DNA of 64,000 bases from Erythroxylum novogranatense (taxonomy: Eukaryota > Streptophyta > Magnoliopsida > Malpighiales > Erythroxylaceae). The position numbers and the translations under genes were made by a program. Location: NCBI GenBank assembly GCA_029891385.1, contig CM057225.1:15544620-15608619 (forward strand), in the 5' to 3' direction. The notes beneath the pieces were generated by a model. It worked only from the letters and a program-made list of their open reading frames with translations, was not told where the DNA came from and did not search any database. Below, piece by piece: positions 36,834 through 48,300 of this stretch (within the stretch, counting starts at the first letter, position 1; each line of letters starts with the position of its first letter).

Positions 36834-39800
36834 TGTTGAACCCCGAACTTTGAGTAAAAATTAGAAATCTGAAAATGAAAGTAAATGAGTGTTTTGGTAT
36901 GTGATTTGTGTTATAGATGATTATGATATTGGAATGTGAATCATGTATGGATGGTGAGTTGAGAAACCCTTAGTATGAATTATGGTCATATATGTGAGAT
37001 ATTATGCAAGAGTAAGAGAGGAAATTTGGTAAATGACATGATGTTATTGAATGTAGGAAATCATGTGCATTGAGGTTGAATGTAGAATAAAAATGTATAT
37101 GCTGATTTAAGAGAAATTAGGGAATGATTGAAATAGAATTGGCCAAAGTTGCCTTCTATGAAGTCGTAGCTTGCTCTTTTATCTTTCCAACGAGATCAAG
37201 TATGCAAGATTTCAAGATCGGAGTTAAGAGTTATAGTTGATACAAGTTATGATGTTATATAAGATTTATGTTAGTGATAGCTATGATGAATATTTGAGAA
37301 TTGTGGTTATGATGAACCAATTTAGTTGAGATTTGAGAAGTTCATAAATTGAATTAATTGCTTGAATTGTTATGAAGTGTTTAGGCCTTTGAATAAGTAT
37401 ATATGTGGAGATTATAATTGTTTATGATGTTAGTTTGGTTGTGAGAAACATGGGAAAAAAAGGTTTGAATGGGTTTGGAAAACCCATGTCCGTTAAACGG
37501 ACATGGGAGTCCGTTTAACGGACAGCCTCGGGTCAAAAGGACCCCTCCCCTTGCTCATGTCCGTTTAACGGACATTCTCGGATGGTTTGGAACATTTTTG
37601 GCCGTATGTGTCCGTTAAACGGATATGCATGTCCGTTTAACGGACAGCTACGGGTCAACTGGTGAAAATCGCGATTTTGACCATTCTAGAGGCCTAATCT
37701 CGCTTTGATGACTCTAATACGAGTTGTAGATATTTATGTTATCTTTCCAATGGAATAGTAACGAAGGCATTTGGATATTTGTAGAAAAAGTTATAACGTT
37801 TGCTCCAAAAGAGTTTCAAATTGATTTCGGGTTTGAACATGTTGAATTGTTTTGGTCATAACTTCCTCATCCGACCTAGGATTGAGGCGATTCTTGAAGC
37901 ATTGAATTCCTAACACATGTACCCTTCTCTCCATGAAATTTTGCATCAATTTGAGTCAAATTGAAAAAGTTTGATTGAATCTTATGATAATTAGAATGAT
38001 TTGTTCCATTCTGATCTTGCTAATTTCCTTCCTCATCCGACCTTGTCAAATCTTTTGCTTATATCTTTTCCGTCCGATATCCGAATGACTTGGTTCTTGA
38101 AGCGTTGAATTCCTAAGACAATGAAGTTCATTATTATGTGAAATTATGAATTTTTAGAGATTTAATTGAGGTAGATTATTTGAATCAAAGTGAGACAGGA
38201 AAGCTTTTGAACATAGTTTAGTATTTTGTGAAATTCGAGATCTATGGAGATCCGATTGAAGCGAGGTTTGAGGCGAAATGAAACTAAGACATAGAAGAAC
38301 AATTTTCTAGAAGGAGGTTCCGGCTAATTCCTCCAATTTGATGGTGAAAATAAAGTCCCAAAGTAAGCATGAAATGAAATAAATTCAGGGGCAGTTTTGG
38401 AAGTCCACTTAAAGGGTAAGTTTGTAAGCCTTACAAGGAGGGGCAACTTAGTCTTTTCTCAATAACTTAATGAGATGGCACAATATAAAGGGGCTGATGC
38501 TCTGTGGAGGAAGGGGAAAAGGCACAAAATTGGGAGAGAAAAGAAGAAAGAAACGATAGAGAGGGAAGAAGAAGAAGAAGAAGAAGGAGGAGGAAGCAAG
38601 GTTTGTTTTTGGGGTTTTCTAAGAGATTTTCGATGCTTGTCAAAGGGGAAGAAAGCAAGAAGAAGATGGCTTCCTTTGAAGCTTGACAATGTCGAAAATG
38701 GTGGAGAAAAAGGTAAGAGAGAGAAAGCTTTGAGTTTTGAACTTTCTTGAGAGATGTTGGTTGGTTTAGCTTTAGATTGTTATGGATTTAAGTTTTTTAA
38801 GGTTTATTGAAGAGATTAGGCTATGATTATGTTGATTTTATGAAGTTAGGGTTTATGCCCAATTGTATGATTTGGGGATTTTTGAAGTTCTTGATTTAGA
38901 TGTCCTTATATAAGTATGGGTTTGTGATTTATGTTATCAATTTTGGAAAATCATGATTTTTATGAAGTGGAATTTGGGTGATTGATTTAGGGAATTTGAA
39001 ATTGGGAGAAAGAAGAAAGGCTTTGGAGAATTAAAGCATTGGACAAGTTTATAGCATCGATTCGAGGTGGGTTTCATGTTTATAGTTGAATAATAAGCCA
39101 TTAAGGATTTTTCCAAATTGAAAGAATAAAATGATTTCAAAAATTTTATGATTGTGCATGAGTTGTTTTAAAATGATTTGAAGAATTGGTTTATATGTGT
39201 TCATATACTCCATGAATTGAATTTGAATTGATAAATTGTGAATTGTTGTGAACATGCAAAAATGCATTGTGAGTATGATTATGTTATGCCATTGAATTGT
39301 ATTTATGACATTTTGATTTGAATGGAAAGAAGGAAAAGAATATGAAAAGCATGAAAGCATTTCATTTCAATGAAATGAGTTTGAGCATTGTTATGTGCCT
39401 TGTTTGGGAGAGAGAGGAACCGTTCTGTTAAAGCCTTCTCCCGGCTGGCCGCTTGTGCCACACGAGATCTGAAAAGTGGACTCGTTTCGATTCACGGAAT
39501 AAACTTCGGTTTCTCTGTTCCGTTCACGGAACCTCTCGAGCCATTTGATGTGCATTGCATTTATGAATTTGTGTGTTATGCTTGAATGATGAAATGGCAT
39601 AAATTGTGGTTAATGAGATGATGTTTGAATTATGAAATTGTGATTGTGAGAAAGTGATACATTCATGTGTTGCGATTTATGAATTTGAATGCATGACGAA
39701 AATTTGAGAAACGAGCATTTTATGGGTTTTCAACAAGAGATTTCTATGGCAGTAAACTTTTGAATAGTTTTTGTTTATGATTGATTATAAACCTATTACC

Positions 39801-40780
39801 CACGGACTTTTTAAGCTCACCCCCCTTTCATCCCCATCTCCAGGTTTCGAGCGGGAGATCGGATGAAAGAATGACAAGATGTTTTTGTTCGATTTTGTAC
39901 ATCTTTGTATTTTGGGTCATACAAACATGATGTAGTATTTATGGTGTGAAAACGCCACTATGATTTGTACAAGGAGTTGAATTATGAAATTGTGTATGAA
40001 TTGTGATGAATTATGAATTATGAATTTATGTATAGAACGGAGATATATGATTTGTGTATGGTTTATAGATTGTGATTGCATATGATTTTGATTGGGTTGC
40101 GTTTAGATTGAATTATGGAATTGTATAAGAATATAAATGGGATTTGAATACGAATGTGTATTGGACATTGGATATTGCGATTGTATGTAAATGTAATTGG
40201 ATTGAGGATTATTGAAGTATTATAGGTATAGGATTATGTTGTGGATTGATTGGGAATTATAGAAGTGGGCTTTCTATTTGCAGGTTTTTGGATAGGTTAA
40301 AATGCAGCTATCATGCTGCCTAATTTTTAATAAAATGGGTTGTATGGCAAGGATAGTGTGAAAATAAGATGATATTGAGATATGCATGATTAAGAGAAAC
40401 CAAGAAATTTGAGTCTGATTAGGATGAAATTTCCAAAGGGGAAATTACATTGGTTTGATTAGTATGAGATTTGAAAAGAGGCACAACATAAGATGTGAAA
40501 GAAAAAATAATAATAATAACGGATTCGAATTGGTTTAATCTAGGGTTTCCAACGCGACCAGTTTTTTTTTATGTTCACGCGTCAGATGTCGAAATTTGTG
40601 TTTCAGTTCGCTTGAATCGTTTAACTGATTTGATTCCGAGCCAATTTGATTACACTTCGTTTGTATGCTTGGATTTTCAAGTTGGCTTTCGATTCGAAAT
40701 TGATTTGCTTCAATTCCTTATTATCCATCTTTCGTTTCGTTTTCCGGTTGGGGTTCGGTCTTCGGGATCGGGTCCCTACA
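36834..40780 (+). repeat. LARD-like element 3' LTR (3947 bp)
   Basis: Collinear with the 5' LTR, with scattered substitutions and small indels. Its own palindrome cluster lies at 37485-37646 and its microsatellite at about 38566-38590. Confidence 0.9.
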
Positions 40781-41161
40781 ATATCTTACGGGATTGTCAC
40801 CGGAGTCTCCTTCCTCCAAGAGTTTACAACATAGTTAATAACTTGCACAAGATAGTTGGCTTACCTTTCAATTGATTTTTTGTGCGGTATGCATATAGGT
40901 ATTTAGGTTATGTTAGGATTAAAAGAGGAAGCAAGAGGAAACGGTGGAGAATAGATTTTTATTGTATTTTTATTTTTAAATAAATTTATTTATGAATAGG
41001 AGAACCAAACCGGACCCGTCTGGTCCGACCAAAAAAGGTTGAACCGGCCTGTTTTTATGCAGAGAGGTTATTAAGTGAAACCTAACTGGACCACTGACCG
41101 GTTCGAACTTTTTCTAGTCGGACTATACTATCCAGTCCGATTTTAAAACCTTGGTTCATAC

Positions 41162-41839
41162 TATATTTAATAATTACTAAACCTTGACTTAGATAGTATT
41201 AATATTTAATTGTATGCTTACCAAAATGTCCATTCGCCCAGAAGAAGCAAATAAAGGGGAATGTTTGATAGGCCGCAAATGAAACGACTTGTAAGAGATA
41301 AGATATACAATAAAAAGGGAAGAAATTCACCTTTGATTACTTTCTTTCTATACTTACAAACCTAAAAAACTAGACTGCTAAAGCCAAAGGACATTTCTGA
41401 CATTGTTTTTTAGGGAAGTAACAACAAGATCAACAAATCTGAGTACCCCCAGGATCATGAAGTTTAGATATAGCCAATCTATTTGATATAAATTAGCATC
41501 TTTTATATTAAAAAAAGTCCAAATTACAAACCAAATATTGACTTTGAGATTTCTGGGAGTTTGACATGAAAAGATCGCCTATAAGTGCTCATTAGCTAGA
41601 AGGAGAACAACATCAATATCGAGGACTAACATGAGCTATGTTCTTTATCTTGCATGAAAATAGTACCGAGATAACTGATGAACTTTTTCAACAACGAGAA
41701 AACCCTAAAATAACAAAAGGAGCAATGAGATTTGGAGGATATTATAATATCAAGGAGCCTTTGAGATGATGAAAGGACTAATAATATCTCTAGGTCTAAG
41801 GAATTATAGATGATCAGAGTCAAAATTTCTCCCATAACA
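41162..41839. other. AT-rich sequence without recognisable gene
   Basis: It follows the right target duplication of the hAT element. No domain seen; the frame at 41626-41835 (minus) has no recognisable similarity. Confidence 0.4.
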
Positions 41840-42780
41840 TTTTTAAGGGAGGACGTAAAGATACTACACTACCTTTTGTGATATTCCCATATAAAGCTAA
41901 ATCAATCTATGATAACACTTTTAGTATAGAAAATGTGAAGGAGTCCCAACCGTCGAAGTTTAAGTTCCTAAATCAAAATAGATACAACGATATAATAAAC
42001 CTTACCGATCATATTGCTAGGCATATGGAAATAATGGATCTATAAATAGCCATTGATAGCTTACACATAATTTTCTTTGATGATAGTTGGATCCATAAGG
42101 GTATCAAACCTTTCTGAAGGGGTTGAAAATTTCAAAAACATAAATTATTGAGGCCCATTTTGTTAGTGATAAGAGTAGACCTAGAGATTCCTCTGCTCTC
42201 TTCTATGTCGTGTAGTTATAAGGGGAAAGTATTAAGTGATGCATTGTAAGATTAGATGATGTAAGTGTTAAGTCTAAATTCAACGATCATAGCTATAAAC
42301 TTTGAGAAAGTTTTGCATGAATGCAATTACTTATGGAGATCGCTTTTAATATTGAAAGTACATACTCCGAAATAGGTTTAAGAGTATGTCAAACAATTTT
42401 TTACCTTAGAAAAAAAAAGCACTCATATATGAAGACTGAACAATCATCCTAAGTGGCCATAGGGTAGAGTGAGTAAAAAGAATATAACAAAATAGTTCAA
42501 CAACAGAAAATTAGCATGGAAAGAAGGACTAAGAAGATAGGAATCCACAAGCCTGATGTGTCCCAATGCCATGTCTGAACATGTCCCTTTAACACATTCT
42601 TATATATGTAACATGTAAGGGCCTCATTAGCCTACCAAAACCATTGGCGAGCAATCTTAAGGCTAAAAATATGTTTGTGAGATAGAGACACAAATTTTTA
42701 ACTTAGAAAGGAAAACTAAAGTTTATGAAGAAGTTCAAAAGTTATTGAAGATAAGTTTAATCCAAGAAGTGCATGCTTGT
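41840..42780 (+). pseudogene. Relics of a Ty3/gypsy gag and RT start
   Basis: Plus-strand frames with stops. At about 41960-42050, SKFKFLNQNRYNDIINLTDH followed by ARHMEIMDL resembles the start of a gypsy gag core. At about 42640-42775, PKPLASNLKAK, then KVYEEVQKLLKISLIQEVHA, resembles the stretch leading into gypsy RT. The second piece stops abruptly at about 42780, where minus-strand viral sequence begins. Both identifications rest on short matches. Confidence 0.45.
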
Positions 42781-43492
42781 AGACATAGAACGCTTGACAA
42801 GCCCAATTTGACTTTGTAGGCTCGATCAATCTATATTGCAATAATACAGCGCACTCATCTTATGCTAACCTTAAATCATCAGGATTCATTCTTGGATGTG
42901 TGGCTTCTGTTGGATTTATATCCTTGTTTTTCTTGAATAGTATACTTATAAAAAAGTCAACGTTCTTTCATAGAGGATATGGATGAGTAAACTGTGAATG
43001 AGACTCTGGACAGTAGCTCAACAGTTTATCTCGAAGTCTGGTGTAATGTGTTGGAACCTGTGTGAGTTCAAACACATTTTTTATATCAGCGTATGGACTG
43101 AAAAGGTTTCAATACTTGTGGCCTGTGGGTAGGATCTGCAAAGGTGATGCTTTACTGTACGTATCCACTCCAATTAGGCTATTTGGGCTTGGTAAATTGC
43201 TTCCAAGTACTTTAGTCCAAACTGCACACTGAGAAAAGAAACGAATGCCAATTTGCTTCCTTGTTATCAACCCAATCTTAAAGTTGTTGCCATAAGTGGC
43301 GAGAAAATGTTCATTACAAGAAGTCCATGGTTCTACTGATAGGATATTAGGCTTCATGATCGTACGACTTGATCTTGTATCCATAAATCTAATAGCCTTA
43401 ATGGGTCGATCATATTTGTCTTGTTGAAACAACTGGATATGGACATATGGTCGTTGAACTACATTACGATCAATCTTCATACATGTTTATTG
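42781..43492 (-). pseudogene. Pararetroviral protease and start of reverse transcriptase, damaged
   Basis: Minus frame 43480-43109 holds the protease-like region. The active-site position reads MDTRSS (about 43384-43367), so the catalytic triplet expected to be D-T/S-G has lost its Gly. A stop at 43109 ends the frame. Below it, with further stops, a region with PRMNPDDLRL and ECAVLL and then NWACQAFYV (about 42800) corresponds to the beginning of a pararetroviral RT. The sequence then ends against the gypsy relic. No RT catalytic box is present. Confidence 0.7.
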
Positions 43493-43499
43493 TAACATG

Positions 43500-45324
43500 T
43501 ATAGAGAATCATCATCAGATGGCATAGATGAGCTCGATGATTCTTCTTCTGATGTAGACACAGTAACATCAAATTGTGTACCATTGTCCTCACTGGATTG
43601 TTTCTCAATCAAATCTTCAATATGGTTATGAGGCTGAATAGGCAAAAGTTTTTCAAGTTTCTCCAAGAACTTGGCATCTTTCTTGATTGCCCAAGGACAC
43701 TTGTTAGCATAGTGATCTATATTTCCATAAATAAAACATCGAGTTTTATTTCAATGTGAAGACTTTTTGAAGAACCGCATGAATTTGCATTTTTTGCCTA
43801 TGTTCTTCTTTTTGAATTTTTCTTCCAGGGCTTCTTTCTTCCATACTTCTTGTGGAACTTTCTCCTTTCATAGTAAACTTGAGATTGATGAGCTTTCTTG
43901 CTGCTATGACACTTACAAGTCTATTTTTCCTTATCTTTGCATTTTATCTAGAGATGAGGCTGTTTAAATGCTTTCTTTAGAACTGGACCTCCTTTGAGGA
44001 TATTCTTGAACAAAGTATGCTGATCACATAACCTGTCAAGACACGCTAAAGCAAGCTAATAGATTTCTCCAAGAGAAATAGTAGACATATCTCTTTGAAA
44101 AGTAGCTATGGTCCTTTGTAGTTCTAGTTGTATTTCATCTGGAAGGGATGAGATAAAAGTGTAACGCAAGTTAACATCATTCCATCCATTTAGAAGATAA
44201 TACCTTTCTGTCATACGTTTGTGATGCTTTTGGATATCACGCTTGTCAAGAGAACATCATTTCATCTCGAAATATTCCTGACGGATTAACTTATCAATCA
44301 ACTGGAAGTCCCCCTCAAATTCTTTGTGGATAATGCCAAGTGTGCTCTAACAGTTGATACTTGTATGTACTGAAGTTGTTGATTCTCACTTATACTTTGC
44401 CACCATTCTCGCAAAGTACTAGTAAATCTGGATGTAAATTCAGACAAAATATCCGAAAGAGGATGATTAGGTCTGGCAATTTGTAAATCAATCCAAGCAC
44501 CAAATTTATGAATACGATCTCTCCATTTTTTAGGTGGAAGATCATCAAATGTAAACTAAGGTCCTGAAGTAGGCTTGGTTGTTTGCAGTTGTGCAGCTTC
44601 CGTAGCTGGTGTTGCTTGAGGTGTTGGCTTAAGTCTGAAAGGTTCAGTACTTGTGGATTCAACTTCATTGATTTCTAGCTCAACTTCAGTATATTGAGGC
44701 ATGGTCATCAGAAAGTTGGATAAATCTGAAAGATCAGTAAAGTTAGCTGATTCATCAGTCGATGATGAAGAGACTTGTTTATATGATGACTCTGATGCGG
44801 TGTGTTCAAATGAACACTCAGTTGGTGTTGCAGAAACTTTAAATATACCACTCTGGGTATTAAGACTTTCTTTTGAACACTTAGATGGTGTTGCAGAAAC
44901 TTCAGATGTATTTCTTTCCACTTTAGTTTTCTCATATTGAGAACTGGAATTATCTACATGAGATTTTGAGGTGAGAATAGCAATGTACTCCGACTGTTTC
45001 GCTTTATCCTTCCCAAGAGAAGATGTGAAAGGTTGTACTGGGGCTGGTGGTGGAGACTCTGGAGGAGTATGAATACGTAAAGGCTTTCTCCACTATTCGG
45101 TTGGTTCGAAAGGTGAATATGAAGATGAAGCTTCTGAAACCTTTGAAGGCTTAGGAACTCTAGAGTTATGCACACGATCTGATGTTGACTTTGACTTTGA
45201 TCGTCGTGGTTTTTCTTGAGTTGTCTGAGGATGAATATACTGTTTAATCAAAGGGTAATTGAATTTAAATACCTTTGAGTAGTCAGCTTCTTCCAGATAT
45301 CGTTGATACAAAGGACGTGGATAT
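43500..45324 (-). pseudogene. Pararetroviral coat protein region with CCHC finger, broken
   Basis: Minus strand from the solo LTR border: a Lys/Ser/Pro-rich part (45324-44560), then the structured core (about 44560-44050; WRDRIHKFGAWIDLQIA, RYYLLNGWNDVNLRYTFISS), a Lys/Arg-rich basic stretch (about 43930-43770), and a zinc finger near 43745-43703. The finger reads CFIYGNIDHYANKC: spacing is that of CX2CX4HX4C, but the second Cys is Tyr. Several in-frame stops lie between the parts. The known role is capsid formation and packaging; this copy cannot make a full product. Confidence 0.7.
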
Positions 45325-48300
45325 TGTAGCACCCCACTCTCGCAAGACATATACTCGACATCCATGGTGATTTCCGAGTACGTACCTCGCAAGGGTGGCA
45401 TGCTAGAACGATCATTCAGTCAAAATTCATCACAAAACTTTTATTTCTTTAAAATAAGGTACATGCAAGTGGAAATTACTAATCAAATTGGGCCCATGTC
45501 ATTTAAAAATATTTCCATTTCCAAGCTACAATCTTTACAAACATTGGTATTCAACCCTAAATTTGGGCTCATTTCAGATACAAAACACTTGAAACCATAA
45601 AGTCATTTCATTACCAAATCGTTTACATACACTTTTGTTGGATTGGAAAAAGAAAACATGCTTTGTTTGAAAAAACGGTAGATTTCAAAACTTTTAAGAA
45701 ATCATTACTTGCAGCGGAAGCAACAAATCCAAATCAACATGCTAATCCATACATCATATGGTATAAGGATAATAAAATATAAACAAGATCTGTAGTATTA
45801 CCGACTCCTTCGCTACAGCTTTAAATCTTCGCTGCACTATCCTCTCCTTCTTCGTGTATCCAAATCCTTTGCCTTTGACTCTTTACCTTTAGCAATCTAC
45901 TTTCTCCTTTTGTAGTATCCTCAACCAATTAGATTTACCAACTATTCTTCAAGGACAATTAGGTTAACAAAATCCTTTGGTGGGAAAGGAGAAGAAAATG
46001 TTTGGAGGAGATTTTCTTAGAAGAAGAAGAAGCAAAATTGAAACTCTTTCAATTGGTATTTCGATTCTCTCTTTCATGAAAGGAGAGAAGGTGTAAAGAA
46101 TATGCAAGAACTCTTTCTTGCCTACCAATTTCGTATATGCATGGATGAAAGGAGAGAGAGAGGCATCAAATGCATCACTTCTTTCATTAATCACTTATAA
46201 AATTGCCAATAAATGAGATTATCTTCATTTATCTTTATTATGGCTATTTGAAAAGACCATAACCTAAAATTCAATACCCAATTTCAGTTTTGCCAAGAAG
46301 AAAGAAGGAAGATGGTCCATATAATGTACATCTTTCATCTTTAATCTAATGAATGCAAATAGGTTACAAGCCAAAATTAAAAGACAACCATTAAACCATT
46401 TAATGGTAACTTCATAACTCCATTTCATGATGATTAACCATAATAAAGACCATCTTTATTTAGCATTTTAATGTCAAATGTGTGGTTACACATTTAATCT
46501 AGGAATAACCGAAATTGCTATCTTCTTCTTAAAAAAAATTGTTTTAATATAATTAATCTAATTAATTACATTAAACCAAAAACTAAGCCCATTACTAAAT
46601 GTACATTTGGGTTTCTTTAATTAGACCAAGCCTAAGATTCAATTATGGGCTTCTAATTAACCTCCATTTATATTTCTTACTTAGCTTGATAACCTTCCTT
46701 AAAGCTAAGTGGAGAATCTTATTGGACTCTGATAATTCAAGCTCCAATAAGTCCAGAATTAATTCAATCTCATTGGAATTAATTCTAGCTTATTGACTAA
46801 ATGTCATTCCACTAAAGACAATTAGTTGAACTCTTGAATTATTAAATATTATGAGAATATGTCCAATTGCAAACCCTATTTAGAACCTTATTATAGCCAT
46901 CCGCATAACAAAGGGTAAAATTACCGTTTTGCCCTTATGTTGGTTTTTTCCTTCTAGATCTCTCATTTTACTTTATATGGTGATTAACACATAAGATCTC
47001 ATCTCAGTGTTAAGACTTGATGGGTAGCTAGTCCATCAAACCATCTGGCGCCGTTTAATCACCAAATCTCCTTAAAACATCTGAAGAGATGATAACACTA
47101 TAAACTCTTTATTTGAGTGAATGTTCTCGATACATGTTTCAATTAATAATTTCAACATGCGAACCTTTGGATTAATACTCAGTAAAAATCCATTCCGATA
47201 TCAAGAATTATAATGAAACATATATGAGTTCACCACTTATTAAGATTATGGTTCATAATATGGGAATGCTTAAGTTGTATGTTTTAAGATTAAAGTAACT
47301 ACCACTTTATTTTTAAAACATACTTGATTTCAATTCATTTAATAGTGCCATTATCGATAGTCAACTACTATCATGATATGAAACTCATCATTCCTCAAGT
47401 AAACTCCTTTACTTATATGGAGATAAATCGCAACACTACGATCTAAACCATAATCAAGCGACCAACTTGATTATTCAACTGTGAATCAATTAATTCAGAT
47501 TCTAATAATATACATGTTTCCCATACATCTCTATGTATATGTATATTACTTACCAAAGAATCTTGGTACCTTATGACCAGATATATAATGCTCATACAGA
47601 TAAAACCAAACTCTTTTGTTTTATTAATAATAAATATTTTCATTACAAAACTATAACTGAAGAAGATAAAGTTACATGTAAATACATTTGCTTTCCAGGG
47701 CACTATATTTACATAACTCCAACAACTTTGTACAATTCTTGCTGAACCTAATTCAAAAATAAAAATCAATGAAGACATGTGCAGGTGCAAACTAATCCCG
47801 ACCCCTAATCCATATCAGACCTCAATGGCCATACTCCATTTAGCCTAGCTGAATAATTCCTCAAAACCTGAAACGTTACATTGCAATTTTTGATGAGTTT
47901 TGCAACTCAATGAGTGAACCATCATTGATGATTTCATCGGATTACGAATACACATCACATATATCACAAATATTCATTCAAATCATATATTTGTTCCTGA
48001 TTTTCATATAACATGGCATCTCATGCAATCACACAATTCACTTAGCCACGTATAGCAACAGTTCATATCAATTTACACTCACTTCAGCTTTGCAAATTAT
48101 TTAATGAGTTTCAATCTTATAAGAATTCTATATGCATGAGACTCACATTCGTTCTTATTGTTGTGACTAAGTGCCTATCACATACTTATACAAATATTGG
48201 CCTAGAGGGCTCAGTCGGAATAGAATCACGGAGCATAGCTCTACGTGCACACACATATATCACGGAGCAAAGCTCTACGTGGAAGCGCTTCATACTGGTT

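Larger units (their letters stand above)
32098..40780 (+). mobile_element. LARD-like LTR element: two 3.94-kb LTRs around a 799-bp non-coding interior
   Basis: 5' LTR 32098-36034 (TGTTGGACCTTG...GGTCCCTACA), interior 36035-36833, 3' LTR 36834-40780 (TGTTGAACCCCG...GGTCCCTACA). A PBS and a polypurine tract sit at the correct ends of the interior. Flanking pentamers GTATC (32093-32097) and ATATC (40781-40785) agree at four of five positions. No gag or pol is encoded. The interior 3' end (TTTCGAGGACGAAATTC... AGAGGGGGATAAA) resembles the 3' end of chromovirus-type gypsy elements, so it is probably mobilised by one. The two LTRs are very similar over their whole length, suggesting a fairly recent insertion. 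Confidence 0.9.
26639..41153 (-). mobile_element. hAT transposon with nested insertions, complete ends and 8-bp TSD
   Basis: Left end CAATGTTTTAAAAATTGGAC; right end read on minus CAAGGTTTTAAAATCGGACT. These are imperfect inverted repeats starting CAAxG. The octamer GTTCATAC flanks both sides (26631-26638 and 41154-41161), a perfect hAT-type duplication. Removing the solo LTR (27812-30542) and the long-LTR element (32098-40780), each with one target copy, leaves about 3.1 kb, a normal hAT size. Inside, on minus, are the BED finger, DUF659 core and dimerisation domain. Confidence 0.93.

Noticed and set aside
32098..40780. Apparent tandem duplication of a 4.7-kb locus with repeated short ORFs
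   Set aside because: The two copies are bounded by TG...CA, with a PBS and a polypurine tract at the ends of the spacer, so they are an LTR pair and not duplicated genes.
43560..45600. Plus-strand frames opposite the viral coat region (for example 44701-44940)
   Set aside because: They are shadows of the minus-strand viral frames and have no domain of their own.
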